A stretch of 64,000 bases of DNA from Strongylocentrotus purpuratus (taxonomy: Eukaryota; Echinodermata; Echinoidea; Camarodonta; Strongylocentrotidae). Below, one piece after another: positions 12,269-23,624 of the stretch; position 1 is the stretch's first letter, and every line of letters begins with the position of its first letter. The DNA is taken from contig NW_022145543.1 in the NCBI RefSeq assembly GCF_000002235.5, positions 1,426,001 to 1,490,000 of the forward strand, written 5' to 3'. Under the pieces are notes generated by a model. The model saw only the letters and a list, made by a program, of their open reading frames with translations, made no database searches and had not been told where the DNA came from. The position numbers were made by a program, and so were the translations under genes.

Positions 12269-13144
12269 GTTTAACTGAACCCCCCCCCCCCCCTGGAAGC
12301 CGGATTGAAACTGCCTACCACATCTTTTACAAAGACTCTTCCTAACAAGGTTTTAGGTTTGGAGCCAGTCATTTAGAACCCGACCCTCTGTATAAATATA
12401 ACACGATTGCAAAGATTTTTTTTTTAAATCGATGCAAGGGCAATATTATTGTAAGGCTCTTATGCGTTTCCTATACAAAAAAAGGAATATTAGGATAATG
12501 TAATACACGATTGTAATATTCGCATATCTGCAATGGTGTTATGTGAACAAATACTAACAGATGCACACACACAATAGCGGGAGGTAACTCCACAACAATG
12601 CCTCGATCTGGGGGATTCCAGTTCGGGCGTAGTACCTGAAGTTGAATGGGTACACCCCCCCCCCCCCCCTACCGCTGGTACAATATTTGTGTCCATTGAC
12701 AAATATTAAGTGGTTTAAAATGAGGGTATTTTGATCCTGACTTTCTGATGTTGTATTTTTTTGTCCGTTGTTTTATCAACTTAGGACCAAGACTATACGT
12801 TATTTTAGATCTTCATTTTGTCCTGTTTTGAGAATCAGGCATATTGTATATTTAAGCAAACTCCTTCGCATCTTATAACTTCGTTTATCATCTTTATCCT
12901 ATAGTTTTAATCCTTACAAAGTGTTAAGCATTTCTAGAATTTCGGTAATCATGGTAATATATCCTCATCAAACATTTTTCCATTCGTTTATCTTCTGTCT
13001 TTATCTTTATCATAGAATTAGTAATGGTAACAAATTCTATGACGATCTTTCGGCTATGAAAAAAAAGAAGAAGGAGAATAAGGAGAAAGAAACAACTTTC
13101 AGAGTTATTAACTTTCACTGAGTTTATGTACAGCATTAAAATTA
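10881..13144. repeat. Spacer between copies 1 and 2
   Basis: Matches 1535-2040, then 3400-3770, then 4531-5890 of the first spacer, each in order. It therefore lacks the EMRE relic and the other unit-0-specific inserts. Contains C runs and an (AT)n tract. No gene seen. Confidence 0.75.
12206..12265. repeat. (AT)n microsatellite
   Basis: About 29 uninterrupted AT repeats, seen directly. The matching place in the first spacer (4925) has only a few. Confidence 0.95.
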
Positions 13145-13396
13145 AGACCAAGACTAGGCGTATCCTTTATTTTTTAGAGCATGTCTATGCCCCTGATTTC
13201 AACTATGAGTTTCTATTATTTATGAAAATCAATAGACTGTGATGACGTGGTCAGAAAAGCACAGCACCGCCTTTATCCAGGCCGCTATTAAAGCAGTAGC
13301 CCAATTTCTACTGTATAAATATCTCAGTACGTCGCTTAGATTAAGCCCGAAACACATCATTTGGTGAACAGCAGACCTATCAGAATCTCATCTCTG
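13145..13396 (+). promoter_or_regulatory. Copy 2 promoter and non-coding exon 1
   Basis: Same block as before copy 1, nearly identical. TGACGTGG lies at 13243-13250 and a good TATA box, TATAAAT, at 13314-13320, the best in the family. The exon ends at CTCTG/GTAAGT (13396/13397). Confidence 0.75.
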
Positions 13397-15049
13397 GTAA
13401 GTGGTATCATTTTACTTTTTAAATATAAAGTTCAGTATAGTAGCGTAGTCATGCGAATACATAGTGAAGTAACTGTTTGGAAGAAATCGGGAAATGTTGG
13501 TTATGTACATTAGAATTGATGTTTAAGTTGAAAGCCGGATCGAAATGAGACTCAATCTTGCTGAAAATCACATGTAATCCACACAAAAATTGGGCCTTTT
13601 TACACGTGTGGTATACTCTATATGAATGTTTAATATTCAGGCACGAGCAACAATAGTTATAACTTTTATTTATACAAAAGGGGGGGGGTTGGTTCTACAT
13701 AGTTTGGGGAAGGTCCGAATTGGAACGGTTGGGTATATTTTGTTAGCAATACGAAGGTGTTGATAGTAACCGCAGTGACTTGGATGACGGCCATATGTTT
13801 TGTACACGAATTGTTTGTACTTATACTATTTGTAATTGACTCGTATACAAAAGTGTGCAAGTTTAAGCTCAGATAGGTCGATTGCTGTACAACATGTTGA
13901 AAAAGAGTTAAATTTGTCATCTATATTATTAGGGTTGTCTACGAAGTATTCTATGTCAAGGTGATGTCAAGCCTTAATTGTCGCTTCCATCTGGACCCTC
14001 CGTCTCCGTCTTCTTCACTGTCATCGTCATTCTTATCCTGATAACTGGAATAACCTCTTGAATTGTGTACCATGTCTTGCTAAGACTCTTTGCACGGCTT
14101 TCTGAAGATTCATGCCATTTTCTACTTTTTCCGTGAGACAAGACATAATTTCATGATTTATTTCAGCTCCTCCAAGGTACATGTTCTGCTGCAAGAACTT
14201 GGAGTAAAGATCGAAAAAGGTGTGTTTGACGGTCCATAGAACTTTCACGTGAGCCTTTTATTTAGCTTCTTCTTCGTCCATTCCCTCGGAGATATATGTT
14301 TGATATTTTCGTCTCTGAGCTCCTAGGTGGTTGTCATGAGCAAGATTGTCCTTAATCTACGTCGTTACGACGTTATGGCGTCAAGTTGTTATATTACGTC
14401 AAACTACGGTATTGTGTTATCAAATAACGAAATATGCAAAATGACAAACTATATTATTATAAAGATTCAATTTCCTTTGTATCAATTCCGAGCTAGACAT
14501 CATTAAGTCAACATGAATACTTTCGATATGTCAAATCGCTACGCTTGTTCTCTATGCGATAGGACCTATAGTCGCAAGTTGAGGCACGAACAGAATGTAC
14601 ATCCTAATATGAAAGAGCATGTATACGAGACTGAAAATTCCAACAGTGGTGCATAAGCTAGTGAAGATGATTTCTCCGAACCACCCTCTAAAAAGCAAAG
14701 AGTTGTAAAATCTAGCGATGATGCTGAAACAAGTGATTCAGAAAGTGAAGGAAAGGATAAATCGTCAAAGTCAGAGACAACTAACATGGAAGAACTTTAG
14801 GACATCTTTGTCAAAACAATATCGAAACTAAAGCATGTTATAGGTTGAATATTGGTTATGATTGTATATCAGGCTAATCGGAAGAGAATAACGAAGGATT
14901 CTCTGCAGTCATTATTTCAGCGCTGTTTTATTTATTCCTTCTTTAACTTTTATTTACATTTCGGCCCGAGATTAATGATCTTGAGAATTTGAACAAACTT
15001 TAGGCTCACACAGCATTTCAATTCTCTTTCTTTATTCTCTTTTATTCAG
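13397..15049 (+). other. Intron of TRIM copy 2, enlarged
   Basis: At 1653 bases this is the longest intron of the family. The first 520 bases and the last 45 match the other introns. The middle, about 13925-15000, is foreign sequence (next entry). The acceptor tract is TTCTCTTTTATTCAG. Confidence 0.7.
13925..15000. mobile_element. Broken unclassified element with two divergent small genes
   Basis: Two short coding stretches point away from each other around an AT-rich gap. On the minus strand (about 14340-14033) is an acidic, helical protein fragment containing ISEGMDEEEAK and VKHTFFDLYSKFLQQ. On the plus strand (14513-14800) is a protein with one C2H2-like zinc finger (CSLCDRTYSR) followed by a Ser/Glu/Asp/Lys-rich tail. 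Neither resembles the TRIM family. A divergent pair with a small zinc-finger gene recalls fragments of larger DNA elements, possibly of Polinton kind, but no capsid, polymerase or integrase is present and the family is not established. It is a fossil with a few breaks. Confidence 0.45.
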
Positions 15050-15076
15050 AATTTCAGTTATAAAAGTGAGACAGAC

Positions 15077-15958
15077 ATGAAGAGGAAACGCAAGCTATCA
15101 TCACTACCAGATGGGAAGGAACATCTCATCTGCGGTATCTGCTCCAATATTTTTGATGATCCCCGCAATCTCGCATGTGGACATGTGTTCTGCAAGAAAT
15201 GTCTGGATAAGTATGGATTGTACGGCTGTGTAATTTCTTGTCCCACTTGCAGAAGAGATACCGTACTACCAGAGAGTGGAGTGAATGGACTTAGTCCAAA
15301 CCTAATCATCGAGCCCCTCCAACATCATGAATTGGGTGAAGAGCCAGGGCCTTCGTGTAAAAGACCCAAAAGAACGTCCGCATGCACTGAGCACAGGAAA
15401 GAGCAAAAAGACATTTATTGCAGTACCTGCCTGGTCTTCATATGCTTTAAATGTTTCAAAGAAAATCATTCCCACCATGAAACCAAGACAAGAAGCGAAT
15501 TTATGGGAGAGCTAAGTCAAAGGGCCGAAGATGCCAAAGAGAAATATCGGGTTCAGTCGGTAGTCTTGGAGAACTTATTTCTTGGAATTGATAAGGACAT
15601 ACTACTAGCAAACAATACAATACAATTGATTGAATCTGAGTATGAGGCTAAATTAGCAGAACTGAACCAACACAAATTTGAACTCTTGCTATCATTAACT
15701 AAAAAATCAAAGAAAATGGAATCAGGTGTTGCTCAGCTAAGAAACAATGGGGAACAGATTAAAAAGAGTCTGGCGATTGCTGTTGTAAAGTTGGAAAGTA
15801 AGACTTTATTAGAGGATCTAGACGACGAAGATCTCAAATCCCACATTAAAAATGTTCACAATGTGATGGATCTTCTCATTAGTTTAAAACATTTAAGCTC
15901 TGGAATAGACCTCAAAAACGAGCTTTATCGCAGTATGCCATTGGCTCACGCTAAGTAA
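15077..15958 (+). CDS. TRIM-like RING/B-box/coiled-coil protein, copy 2, altered C-terminus
   Basis: A 293-residue single-exon protein. RING ligands are C19, C22, C34, H36, C39, C42, C55 and C58; the loop between the sixth and seventh is six residues shorter than in copies 1 and 4. The B-box begins at C103 and H106 and is complete. A coiled coil follows. The family tail (DIGVEHLxxWNKLL plus the PSTSGG segment) is missing. After SLKHLSSG the frame continues into DNA that matches array spacer at 54385-54450, so the last 17 or so residues (IDLKNELYRSMPLAHAK) come from former non-coding sequence joined by a deletion. The normal 3' UTR is gone too. Probably still translatable, but its function is uncertain. 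Confidence 0.8.
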   Translation: MKRKRKLSSLPDGKEHLICGICSNIFDDPRNLACGHVFCKKCLDKYGLYGCVISCPTCRRDTVLPESGVNGLSPNLIIEPLQHHELGEEPGPSCKRPKRTSACTEHRKEQKDIYCSTCLVFICFKCFKENHSHHETKTRSEFMGELSQRAEDAKEKYRVQSVVLENLFLGIDKDILLANNTIQLIESEYEAKLAELNQHKFELLLSLTKKSKKMESGVAQLRNNGEQIKKSLAIAVVKLESKTLLEDLDDEDLKSHIKNVHNVMDLLISLKHLSSGIDLKNELYRSMPLAHAK

Positions 15959-16195
15959 TAAGGAGTATTGAGAAAATCAAGAATAATACATATCTGCGCA
16001 CATGGACCCTTAGTCCGGCTTGGGTTCCGTGCGGCCCTATTTCATGCGATTGTGTTCAACTTGCAAAGTCTCTTTTTAGAAATGATATTTGAAGCCTATG
16101 TTTTCAATACATTATTATTATATTATTACATGAAACTACTAACATGCAAAACATTTTTTAGTAATTGGTATACTCTCGTGATTGGAAAAATATAA
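15959..16195. other. Spacer DNA directly after copy 2
   Basis: Matches 47065-47260 and 54430-54620, which lie about 0.9-1.2 kb after the stop codons of copies 5 and 6. This shows how much 3' flank was deleted here. The open frame continuing to 16195 is spacer. Confidence 0.6.
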
Positions 16196-17108
16196 TATTT
16201 CTTGGTGTTACAATTGATGAGTCTTTGGATTGGAATGTGCAAAATAAATTGGTATGCTCTCTAAATTAAAATTCATGTTGCCTTATGATATTTTATATAT
16301 ATTCTTTACAATAGCCTTGTTTTACAAAATCTAAGCAACTGAAACTATATTTGGGTAAATACTTATAAATCACATCTGAAACAAATTAGATATTTTACAG
16401 AAAAAGTTGTTAAGAAATATAACAAAGCCACAAATGAAAAGTCTTAGTATACCACTCTTTAAACAGATGCAAAGCTTGCATTAAATAAGATTTGATTAAA
16501 TTGAATACTCTCAGTTTTGCGTCCTCTGTGATACATAACAATGTTTTTCTTAGAAGTGTAGTAAGATGTTTTTTCAAAACTCAAACATCCATTCATATGA
16601 TGCTACTCGTCATCAAGATCAATTTCATCAACTCAAAGTAAGACATATTTCTTCATTTAATTCATTAATGTTGCTAGCGTGAAGAAATGGGACCACTTGC
16701 CCACTTCTATGTTCAATTGTATCCTCTTTTACAAAGCTTTGTCGCAAATACCTATTTGAAAATGTGTAACAATATACAGTATTACGGTGTATAGTTTAGG
16801 AAAGTTAATGTTTTCATGTCGATTACTTTGTACAAACGCTTTCGTGTGGGTGTGTTTGTATGTACTGTTTTGTATGTGCGTGTGCGTGTATGTGAGTGAG
16901 TGCGTGTTTGGGTATGGTATCGAATCATATTTCATTTAATTTGTTTTATATGGGGACCATATTTATAAGCAATTTGCTTTTCTGTGGTCCTGATCATATA
17001 CTTCCTTTGTATGTTGTATGTTTCATGTAGGCCTATTCTATTTGCTGCCGTAAGTTATGCTCTTACATGAGTTTTGTATGAGGTTCAATAAATACAATTC
17101 AATTCAAT
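16196..17108 (+). mobile_element. LINE 3' end (CR1/Jockey-like reverse transcriptase C-terminus)
   Basis: Translation at the start reads FLGVTIDESLDWNVQNKLV, the motif typical of the region after the reverse transcriptase palm. Further on, NIHSYDATRHQDQFHQ and KKWDHLPTSMFNC match the C-terminal end of such elements. Several frameshifts and stops interrupt it, as expected for an old 5'-truncated copy. The 3' UTR follows and ends with an AATTC-repeat tail near 17085-17108. Related tails lie at 215-370 and 24480-24650 and a coding fragment at 39180-39260. Confidence 0.7.
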
Positions 17109-18152
17109 GGTAGATCAGTATTGCCTAAAATTGATCTCGGGTGCCAACAATTTATTTTAAGAATTGCGATGTGGGTTTTGTTGAGAGAGATACTGCAACC
17201 TTGTTTTGTGTGTGGTGATTTTGGAGGAAGTAAGATGAAAACTCACTTTGTGACTAGCTGTCATCAGTGGGGAGTTTTTAAGGGCACGGGCACACACTTT
17301 CCACAAGTAAAAAGGTAGAGGGGGCGTATTATATTTTTGACAAAAATCCGTACCCAAAGATCAGGATTAAAATAAAATAAATTATTACGAATATAACCCT
17401 TGTTGGCATTGATATCTGGCATCCTTTGAATTTTGGTGGTTTAGGGATGAATCTGGTGATTTTACCTCTACCATCGGTATATTTGTACCATATAATGTCT
17501 ACTATTTATCTTTACTAAATCATTTTAAAAGATGTAATGAAGAGATAATATTGTGCTTTATAAAACTGTACTGGAGTTCAAGTCAATGGAAACGGCTAAT
17601 GGCATTGTAAAAATAGCAGTTATGCCAATGACAAAGATCTGGATGATAGGAACCAACCTTATAATTAATATAATTGTAGTTGACACGGTTGGTTATTTTT
17701 GTTTTAAGTAGTCGAGAGTTTAAAAGAAAGATGTCAAAGAAATCAAGACAATAACATCGTGACATTCATACAAGTCAGCACAATACGCAGTGAACAAATA
17801 ATAATAAAAATGAAAGCTTACTTCTAATTTGATTTAATACGTGTACCTTGTTTTATTCTTTTCAAAATTATCATTGTCAACATTCTTTTAACTGAATCAT
17901 GAACTTGAATTGTTGCTTGTAATTGCAGTATTTGCTTATAGCATGGACCATAGATAAGACATTGAACCAATATATTAAAACGATATCTAGATGAATTCCT
18001 CTTTAGCCATTGAAATTGAAGCATCAATGTCTTGACAATTCGAATGCTGAAAAAATACATTGTTAATAGATTTACAAATCTCTACCAGTCTATGATTTGC
18101 TGGGCCAAGCACTTTATGTTATATGTGTTTAACTCTTAAAGAACAAGACATC
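17109..18152. repeat. Downstream spacer of copy 2
   Basis: Shared with 24650-25270, 39690-40380, 47290-48010 and 54650-55870: segments around CTGTCATCAGTGGGGAGTT, the GTAATTGACACGGTT segment and the TTTAACTGAATC segment recur in order. No gene seen. Confidence 0.6.
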
Positions 18153-18446
18153 AGGGGTGTTTCACAAAGACTAAGATCGATTTAAGTTGGACTTTAACTA
18201 AGGAAGGCCATTCATGCCCCTGGTTGCTATCACCATTGGTCTCTCAATTATGATCTTTAGATAATATTTTTTCCTTCATTAATGAATTCTCAAAAATGTA
18301 AATTCTGTAGATTTGTGATCGTGATATTGTGTACGTCTCTTGAGAGACGAATGCCAGTAAAAGGTGAGAGCTAACAGTGGCTTGTATGATCTGTCATAGT
18401 TAAGTCCAACTAAAAGTTGAGATTAGTCTTTGTAAAACACTCCCCT
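18153..18446. mobile_element. MITE with AGGGG-type ends
   Basis: Left end AGGGGTGTTTCACAAAGACT and right end AGTCTTTGTAAAACACTCCCCT form imperfect terminal inverted repeats. The similarity extends inward through GTTGGACTT and its complement AAGTCCAAC. Length 294 bases, no coding. Superfamily not assigned; no clear target-site duplication. Confidence 0.65.
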
Positions 18447-18589
18447 AATATAATAAGGTAATTTTTAGGTTCTCAATGACACGTCATAACGGGTTTCTAC
18501 TTCATCATTTATGCTCTCATGTGGTTCTATGACACATACTCTGTTAACAAGTCCTCTGCAGTAAAGTCCCATTACTAGTCTTGACTTCA

Positions 18590-19735
18590 ACCATGTCACT
18601 AACACTACCATGACTATTTCTCACCGGACAAACCATAACCATATTCCTAAGTCTAACGTAAACCTAGTAGCTACCCTGACACTCTGCCATTAACGGGAAA
18701 GACGTAAACAAAGTAGCTACTACGACCCTACGCCATAGAAATGGACGTAAACCTAGTACAATACAGCTACCCCAATTCTCCGCCATTGGAGAAAAGGACG
18801 TAAACCAAGTACCCAACCCTCCGTCACTAAAGCAAATGACCTTAAACTAGTAGCTATCCCGATCCTCGGGCGTTAAAGAAAAGGAAGAAAACCTATTAGC
18901 TACCCGACCCTCCGCCATTAAAAAAAGGACGTAAACTTAGTAGCTACCCTCCGCCATCAAAAAAAATATATAAACCTAGTAGATCTCTCTAGATCTCTCT
19001 ATACTCCGCCATTGTAGAACAGATACCCCGACCCTCCGCCACTTACCCGATCCTCCACCATTAAAGAAAAGGGCGTAATCCTAGTAGCTACCCCGATCCT
19101 CCGTACTGAAAAAAAGATCGGGGTAGCTACTTGGTTTAAGTGTTTTTCCTTAGTGAGGAAGGGTTAGGGTAGGTACTAGGTTTACGTCCTTTTCGTTAAT
19201 GGTGAAGGGTTTGGGTAGCTAGTAGGTTTAGGTCCTTTTCGTCAATGGTTGAGGGTCGGGGTACCAAGTAGGTGTACGTCCTTTTCTTTAATGGTGGAGG
19301 GTCGGGGTAGCTAGTAGGTGTACTTCCTTTTCTTCAATGGTGGAGGGTTGGGGTAGCTAGTAGGTTTACGTCCTTTTCGTTAATGGTGAAGGGTTGGGGT
19401 AGCTAGTAGGTGTACGTCCTTTTCTTCAATGGTGGAGGGTTGGGGTAGCTAGTAGGTTTACGTCCTTTTCGTTAATGGTGAAGGGTCGGGGTAGCTAGTA
19501 GGTGTACTTCCTTTTCTTCAATGGTGGAGGGTTGGGGTAGCTAGTAGGTTTACGTCCTTTTCGTTAATGGTGAAGGGTCGGGGTAGCTAGTAGGTGTACT
19601 TCCTTTTCTTCAATGGTGGAGGGTTGGGGTAGCTAGTAGGTTTACGTCCTTTTCGTTAATGGTGAAGGGTTGGGGTAGCTAGTAGGTGTACGTCCTTTTC
19701 TTTAATGGCGGAGGGTCGGGTAGCTAGTTTAGAAA
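18590..19735. repeat. 46-bp minisatellite in two opposing arms
   Basis: From about 18650 to 19110 the repeat reads GTAGCTACCCCGACCCTCCGCC-like on the plus strand. From about 19115 to 19735 the complement is on the plus strand, with unit GTAGCTAGTAGGTTTACGTC continuing to 46 bases. The right arm is regular and shows an alternating two-unit order (TTTACGTCC...CGTTAATGGTGAAGG, then TGTAC(T/G)TCC...CTTCAATGGTGGAGG), that is a 92-base higher-order repeat. The left arm is more diverged. The switch lies near 19110. A very large hairpin could form. Not coding. Confidence 0.9.
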
Positions 19736-19739
19736 TATG

Positions 19740-19964
19740 TGCTTGTGTCGGATTAGTCTAAAAGTTTAAGTATGTTGTATCAAAGGTTGTTACACTTTAA
19801 CTATGTCTGCCTGAGACGGTTATATTTGTTTAGTGAGGAAAAATATCTGACAAGCATAGCCAAGAGGATGCTTACATTTACCAGGGGGCCTTTAGTATGA
19901 AGAGGCGGGCACACAAACGCATTTTCAAGTGTGATTCTCTCTTCTCTCTCCCTCTGTCTTTTGA
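19740..19964. other. Spacer fragment
   Basis: Contains the GAGACGGTTATAT segment also found near 48195 and 56110, and a CTCTCTTCTCTCTCC tract like that at 3655. Array spacer, no gene. Confidence 0.5.
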
Positions 19965-20760
19965 TTTCAGTTTAATTCAGTCTTTATTTCACTCTCATCA
20001 ACATTACACACAATGCGTACACAACAGAGCAATATAAATAGAATAAACACAGACCAATTAAACAGAAACAAATTAAGACAATGAGGGGACAACAAAAAAG
20101 AGCAAATAGTCTTATAATACGTTAAACCGTAGTGCAGGAGGGCCATTGTTCCATAGAGAAGGACCTTTAAAAAATATTGAGTTATAGCAGATCAAAGTTT
20201 AACTTCAGGTCAATGATAACTGTATGAATTACAAGTATTGCGTCGATGTATTGTTAAATGAAAAAAAGATTATACATGACTAACTGGGGTATAAGACCAT
20301 ACGAACACAAAAACATAAAAATATTGTAAGGTTATATCTAATTATAACATACACATTGAGTAATCGTACATTATGAAAAAGGGGCAAAGTTAGGGGGGCA
20401 ATAAAGGCAGCATTGAAAATTATTCCATATTCTTTATTTGAAGTATATAAAATAAATCTGTTGATAAGTAATCGGATGAGTGGGACCAAATAATATTGCA
20501 ATACTTGATATGAGAAACAATCAAAGCATAATCAAGATATATTTCGAAAAAATAAAAGGAGAACTAACCACAATCAAAAGGTGTAAGTATTTTAAAAATC
20601 GAGATAAATTCCTGCCTATTGATGTTCAACTAATCTTACGAACGTGTACAACAGATATAATATACATGATGATTTCTTGGCATGGTGTAATGCCTTTTTG
20701 TGGGGAATCTTGTAGATTGATTGGCAAGAATGCAAAATTCTCTTAGAACAACTCGAGTTA
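19965..20760 (-). mobile_element. LINE remnant, C-terminal and 3' part
   Basis: On the minus strand 20501-20280 encodes LYTSNKEYGIIFNA and PLFHNVRLLNVYVIIRYNL, the pattern that closes CR1/Jockey-like reverse transcriptases (compare APLFKNLKLL-type motifs). The 3' UTR then runs to about 19965, where the complement ends in an AATAAAGACTGAATT tail. Badly degraded; 20500-20760 is poorly conserved. Confidence 0.45.
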
Positions 20761-20782
20761 TTTTCTGGGGTTAGTTCTCCTA

Positions 20783-21117
20783 CACTGTCAAAAGTTTGGG
20801 CAATATTTTCCGACACTTTGCCCAACGTTGTGCCAATAGTCAACCTAACCATCTATCGGGTAATAATTTCACATTTTCCCCAACAGCTGGTCGAGATTTT
20901 CCCAACAAGTGGGCTACCGACCGTAGTCGGGCAGTTGAAGGGTCATATCTTTGCCCGATTTTTGGTCAAAATACGAAACAATTATGCACGTGTGAAGTAG
21001 GGTACTTACGTTTACCAATACCACTGGGCAAAAGATTGCCCAAAAGATGGTTGGGTTGACTATTTGCACAACGTTGGGGAAAGTGTTAGAAAAATATTGC
21101 TCAACCTTTTCACAGTG
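20783..21117. mobile_element. MITE with 70-base terminal inverted repeats
   Basis: Starts CACTGTCAAAAGTTTGGGCA and ends with its imperfect complement ...CTTTTCACAGTG; the arms match over about 70 bases (for example ACTTTGCCCAACGTTGTGCC near the left end and its complement near the right). Length 335. The CACTG start with a possible three-base duplication (CTA/ATA) points to CMC-like elements or hAT. The ORFs crossing it are not genes. Confidence 0.8.
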
Positions 21118-21482
21118 ATAGGATTCCCACACCTCTATAGCTGTACGATTAGAAACGACGCCAATGTGTTCATGATAACACCTACGTACTTGAGTAGACC
21201 ATGTCCATGATCGATAGACTATGCCAGATGTTATGTGAGCAAATACAAAGCCATACACACAACAACGGGTGTGGAGACTCCACAACAATGCTGGTGGATT
21301 CCACGTCGGGCGTAGATACCCGGAGGTGAATGCCCCGCCTCTCCTTGCTGCTAATTTTGTCGTAAATATGACAAATATTATGTGGTTTAAAGCGAGTTTA
21401 AGTGGTGCAAGAAGAAGAAGGAGAAGGAGAAAGAAAAAATACCGAGGTATTAACTTTCACAGAGTTTAAGTGCAGCATTTTA
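21118..21482. repeat. Short upstream spacer block before copy 3
   Basis: Reduced version of the block before the other copies: the segment around 21240-21330 matches 5200-5320. It then jumps to the AAGAAGAAGGAG tract that precedes the promoter. No gene. Confidence 0.55.
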
Positions 21483-21724
21483 ATGAAGACCAAGACTATC
21501 CTTTATTTTTTAAGAGCATGGCTATGCCCCTGATTTCAACGATGAGTTTCTATTGTTTATGAAAAATCAATAGCCTGATGACGTGGTCAGGAAAGCGCAG
21601 CACCGCCTTTATTCAGGTCGCTATTAGATTAATTTCTATTGCATAATTATTTCAGTACGTTGCTTATATTAAGCTCCAAACCACATCTTTTGGTGAACAG
21701 CAGAGTGTTAGGACCTCATCTCTG
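21483..21724 (+). promoter_or_regulatory. Copy 3 promoter and non-coding exon 1
   Basis: Same conserved block. TGACGTGG at 21579-21586; the TATA-like box has drifted to CATAATTAT (21642-21650). Exon end CTCTG/GTAAGT at 21724/21725 is intact, so the copy may still be transcribed. Confidence 0.65.
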
Positions 21725-22790
21725 GTAAGTAGCATCAATTTCCTTGTCAAATATAAAGTTCAGTATAGTGACCTAGTCATGCGAACACATAGTGAAGAAA
21801 CTGTTTGGTAGATATCGGGAAATGTTGATTATGATCATTAAGAACTGATGCTTAAGCTTATAAATACTGTTAGGTATTGGAATGATCGAAATGAGACCAG
21901 ATCTTTGCTAAAGATCAAATGCACTGCACACAAAAATGGATATATGGGCCTATTTAGACGTTTGGTATGAACGCTTGATATTCACGCGATAATTCTAGGG
22001 TGACCATTTTATAGTTAAAAAAGCGGATAGCCAAAGTCAGAAAAGAGGGTTTGCCTGCCAATACCACACAAACTTAGCTCAACTTGTTTATTTGAAAGCT
22101 TTAATAATAATACACAATATGTCAGAGGTGTTTTTTTAATATTTGTAGCGGTCACCCCTAAATCGGAGGGGGCGTCCAAAAAAGCATCCCTTTCGACGAG
22201 AAAAGTATTCTAAACATAATATTTCATCTCTTTTCAGTGAAAAGTACAGTAATCCAGAATTATTTACTTGATTTCAACAGAAACGACATTTCTGCCCATA
22301 TGCGTATTAACTGTATGCATATATACGTGTATCAGTGTATTGGGGACGTGTGTTTCAAATAAACAAGGTGTGCTAAGTTTCTGTGGTCGCGATGGCAACC
22401 AACCCAAAAACTAACCATGATTGTTGCCTTCCGTTCATTATTACTTTTTCGAAAGAAAAAGAAATACAAATCGGTTCTAAACAGTTTGAGGAAGTGAGAA
22501 ATTGGAACATCTCCATACTTTGTAGCAATATGGAGATTTCATCATGGTAAATATAATACATCTTAAAATAATGTGTACCATTATTATTATTTTGTTACTA
22601 AAAATAATGTGAAAACTCAACGCGTAGACATGTATTCACTGTCATCCCTATAAGAATTGGAAATACAAAATATCTCACTCGTAATATTTCGTCACCTTGA
22701 CTGATCGGCCTACATATCAATCTTTACAATATGGACAGACCATGGGCTCCGAAATAATTTTTATTCTCTTCTTTATTCTCTTTTACTCAG
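21725..22790 (+). other. Intron of copy 3
   Basis: 1066 bases, from GTAAGTAG to CTCTTTTACTCAG. The extra 400 bases relative to copy 1 lie around 22000-22380 and contain nothing recognised. Confidence 0.6.
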
Positions 22791-23624
22791 GATTCAAGTT
22801 ATATAAGTTTTACAGACACGGAGAGGAAACGGAAGCTGGCATTACATCCAGATGCGATGGAACATCACATGTGCGCTATCTGCACCGATGCCTTCAATGA
22901 TCCACACAGTCTCTTATGTGGGCATGTGTTCTGTAAGAAGTTGCTGGAAGAGCTCGATAAAAGTCACCCCGAGTCGCAACAGATTTCTTGTCCCAGTTGC
23001 GAACTACAAGAGAGTGAAGTGAATAGTCGAAAGCTACTCATCAGGAAGCTCCTTCATCCGGACTTGAGTGAACAGCCAGAGCCTTCGTGTAAAAGACCCA
23101 AAATAACTCCCACATGCACTGAGCACAGAGAAGAGCAAAGCGACATTTATTGCAGCACCTGCCTGGTCTTCATATGCTTTAAGTGTTTCAAAGGAAATCA
23201 TTACCACCATGAAACCAAAACAAGAAGCGAATTTCTGGGAGAGCTAAGTCAAAAGACCGAAGATGCCAAACAGCAATCTTGGGTTCAGGTGACAACCTTG
23301 GAGAAAAATCTTCTTGAAGCTGATTTTAACTTACTTTCTATTCCTAACAATATAGAGCAATCGATTGAAGCTGAGTATGATACTAAATTAGCAGGCCTGA
23401 ACCAAACCAGAATTGACCACTTGCTATCGTTAGCTTACAAAACAAAGATCTTGAAAATACTTGCTGATAACGGCAGAGAAAGATGGGAACAGATGAAAGG
23501 GAATCTAGCGATTCCTCTTTCAAAGTTGAAAAGTAAGGCATTATTAGAGGATCTAGACGACGAAGACCTCAAGTCCTACGTTAAAATTGTCGATAACGTG
23601 ATGGAATTTCTCTAGACTATCATA

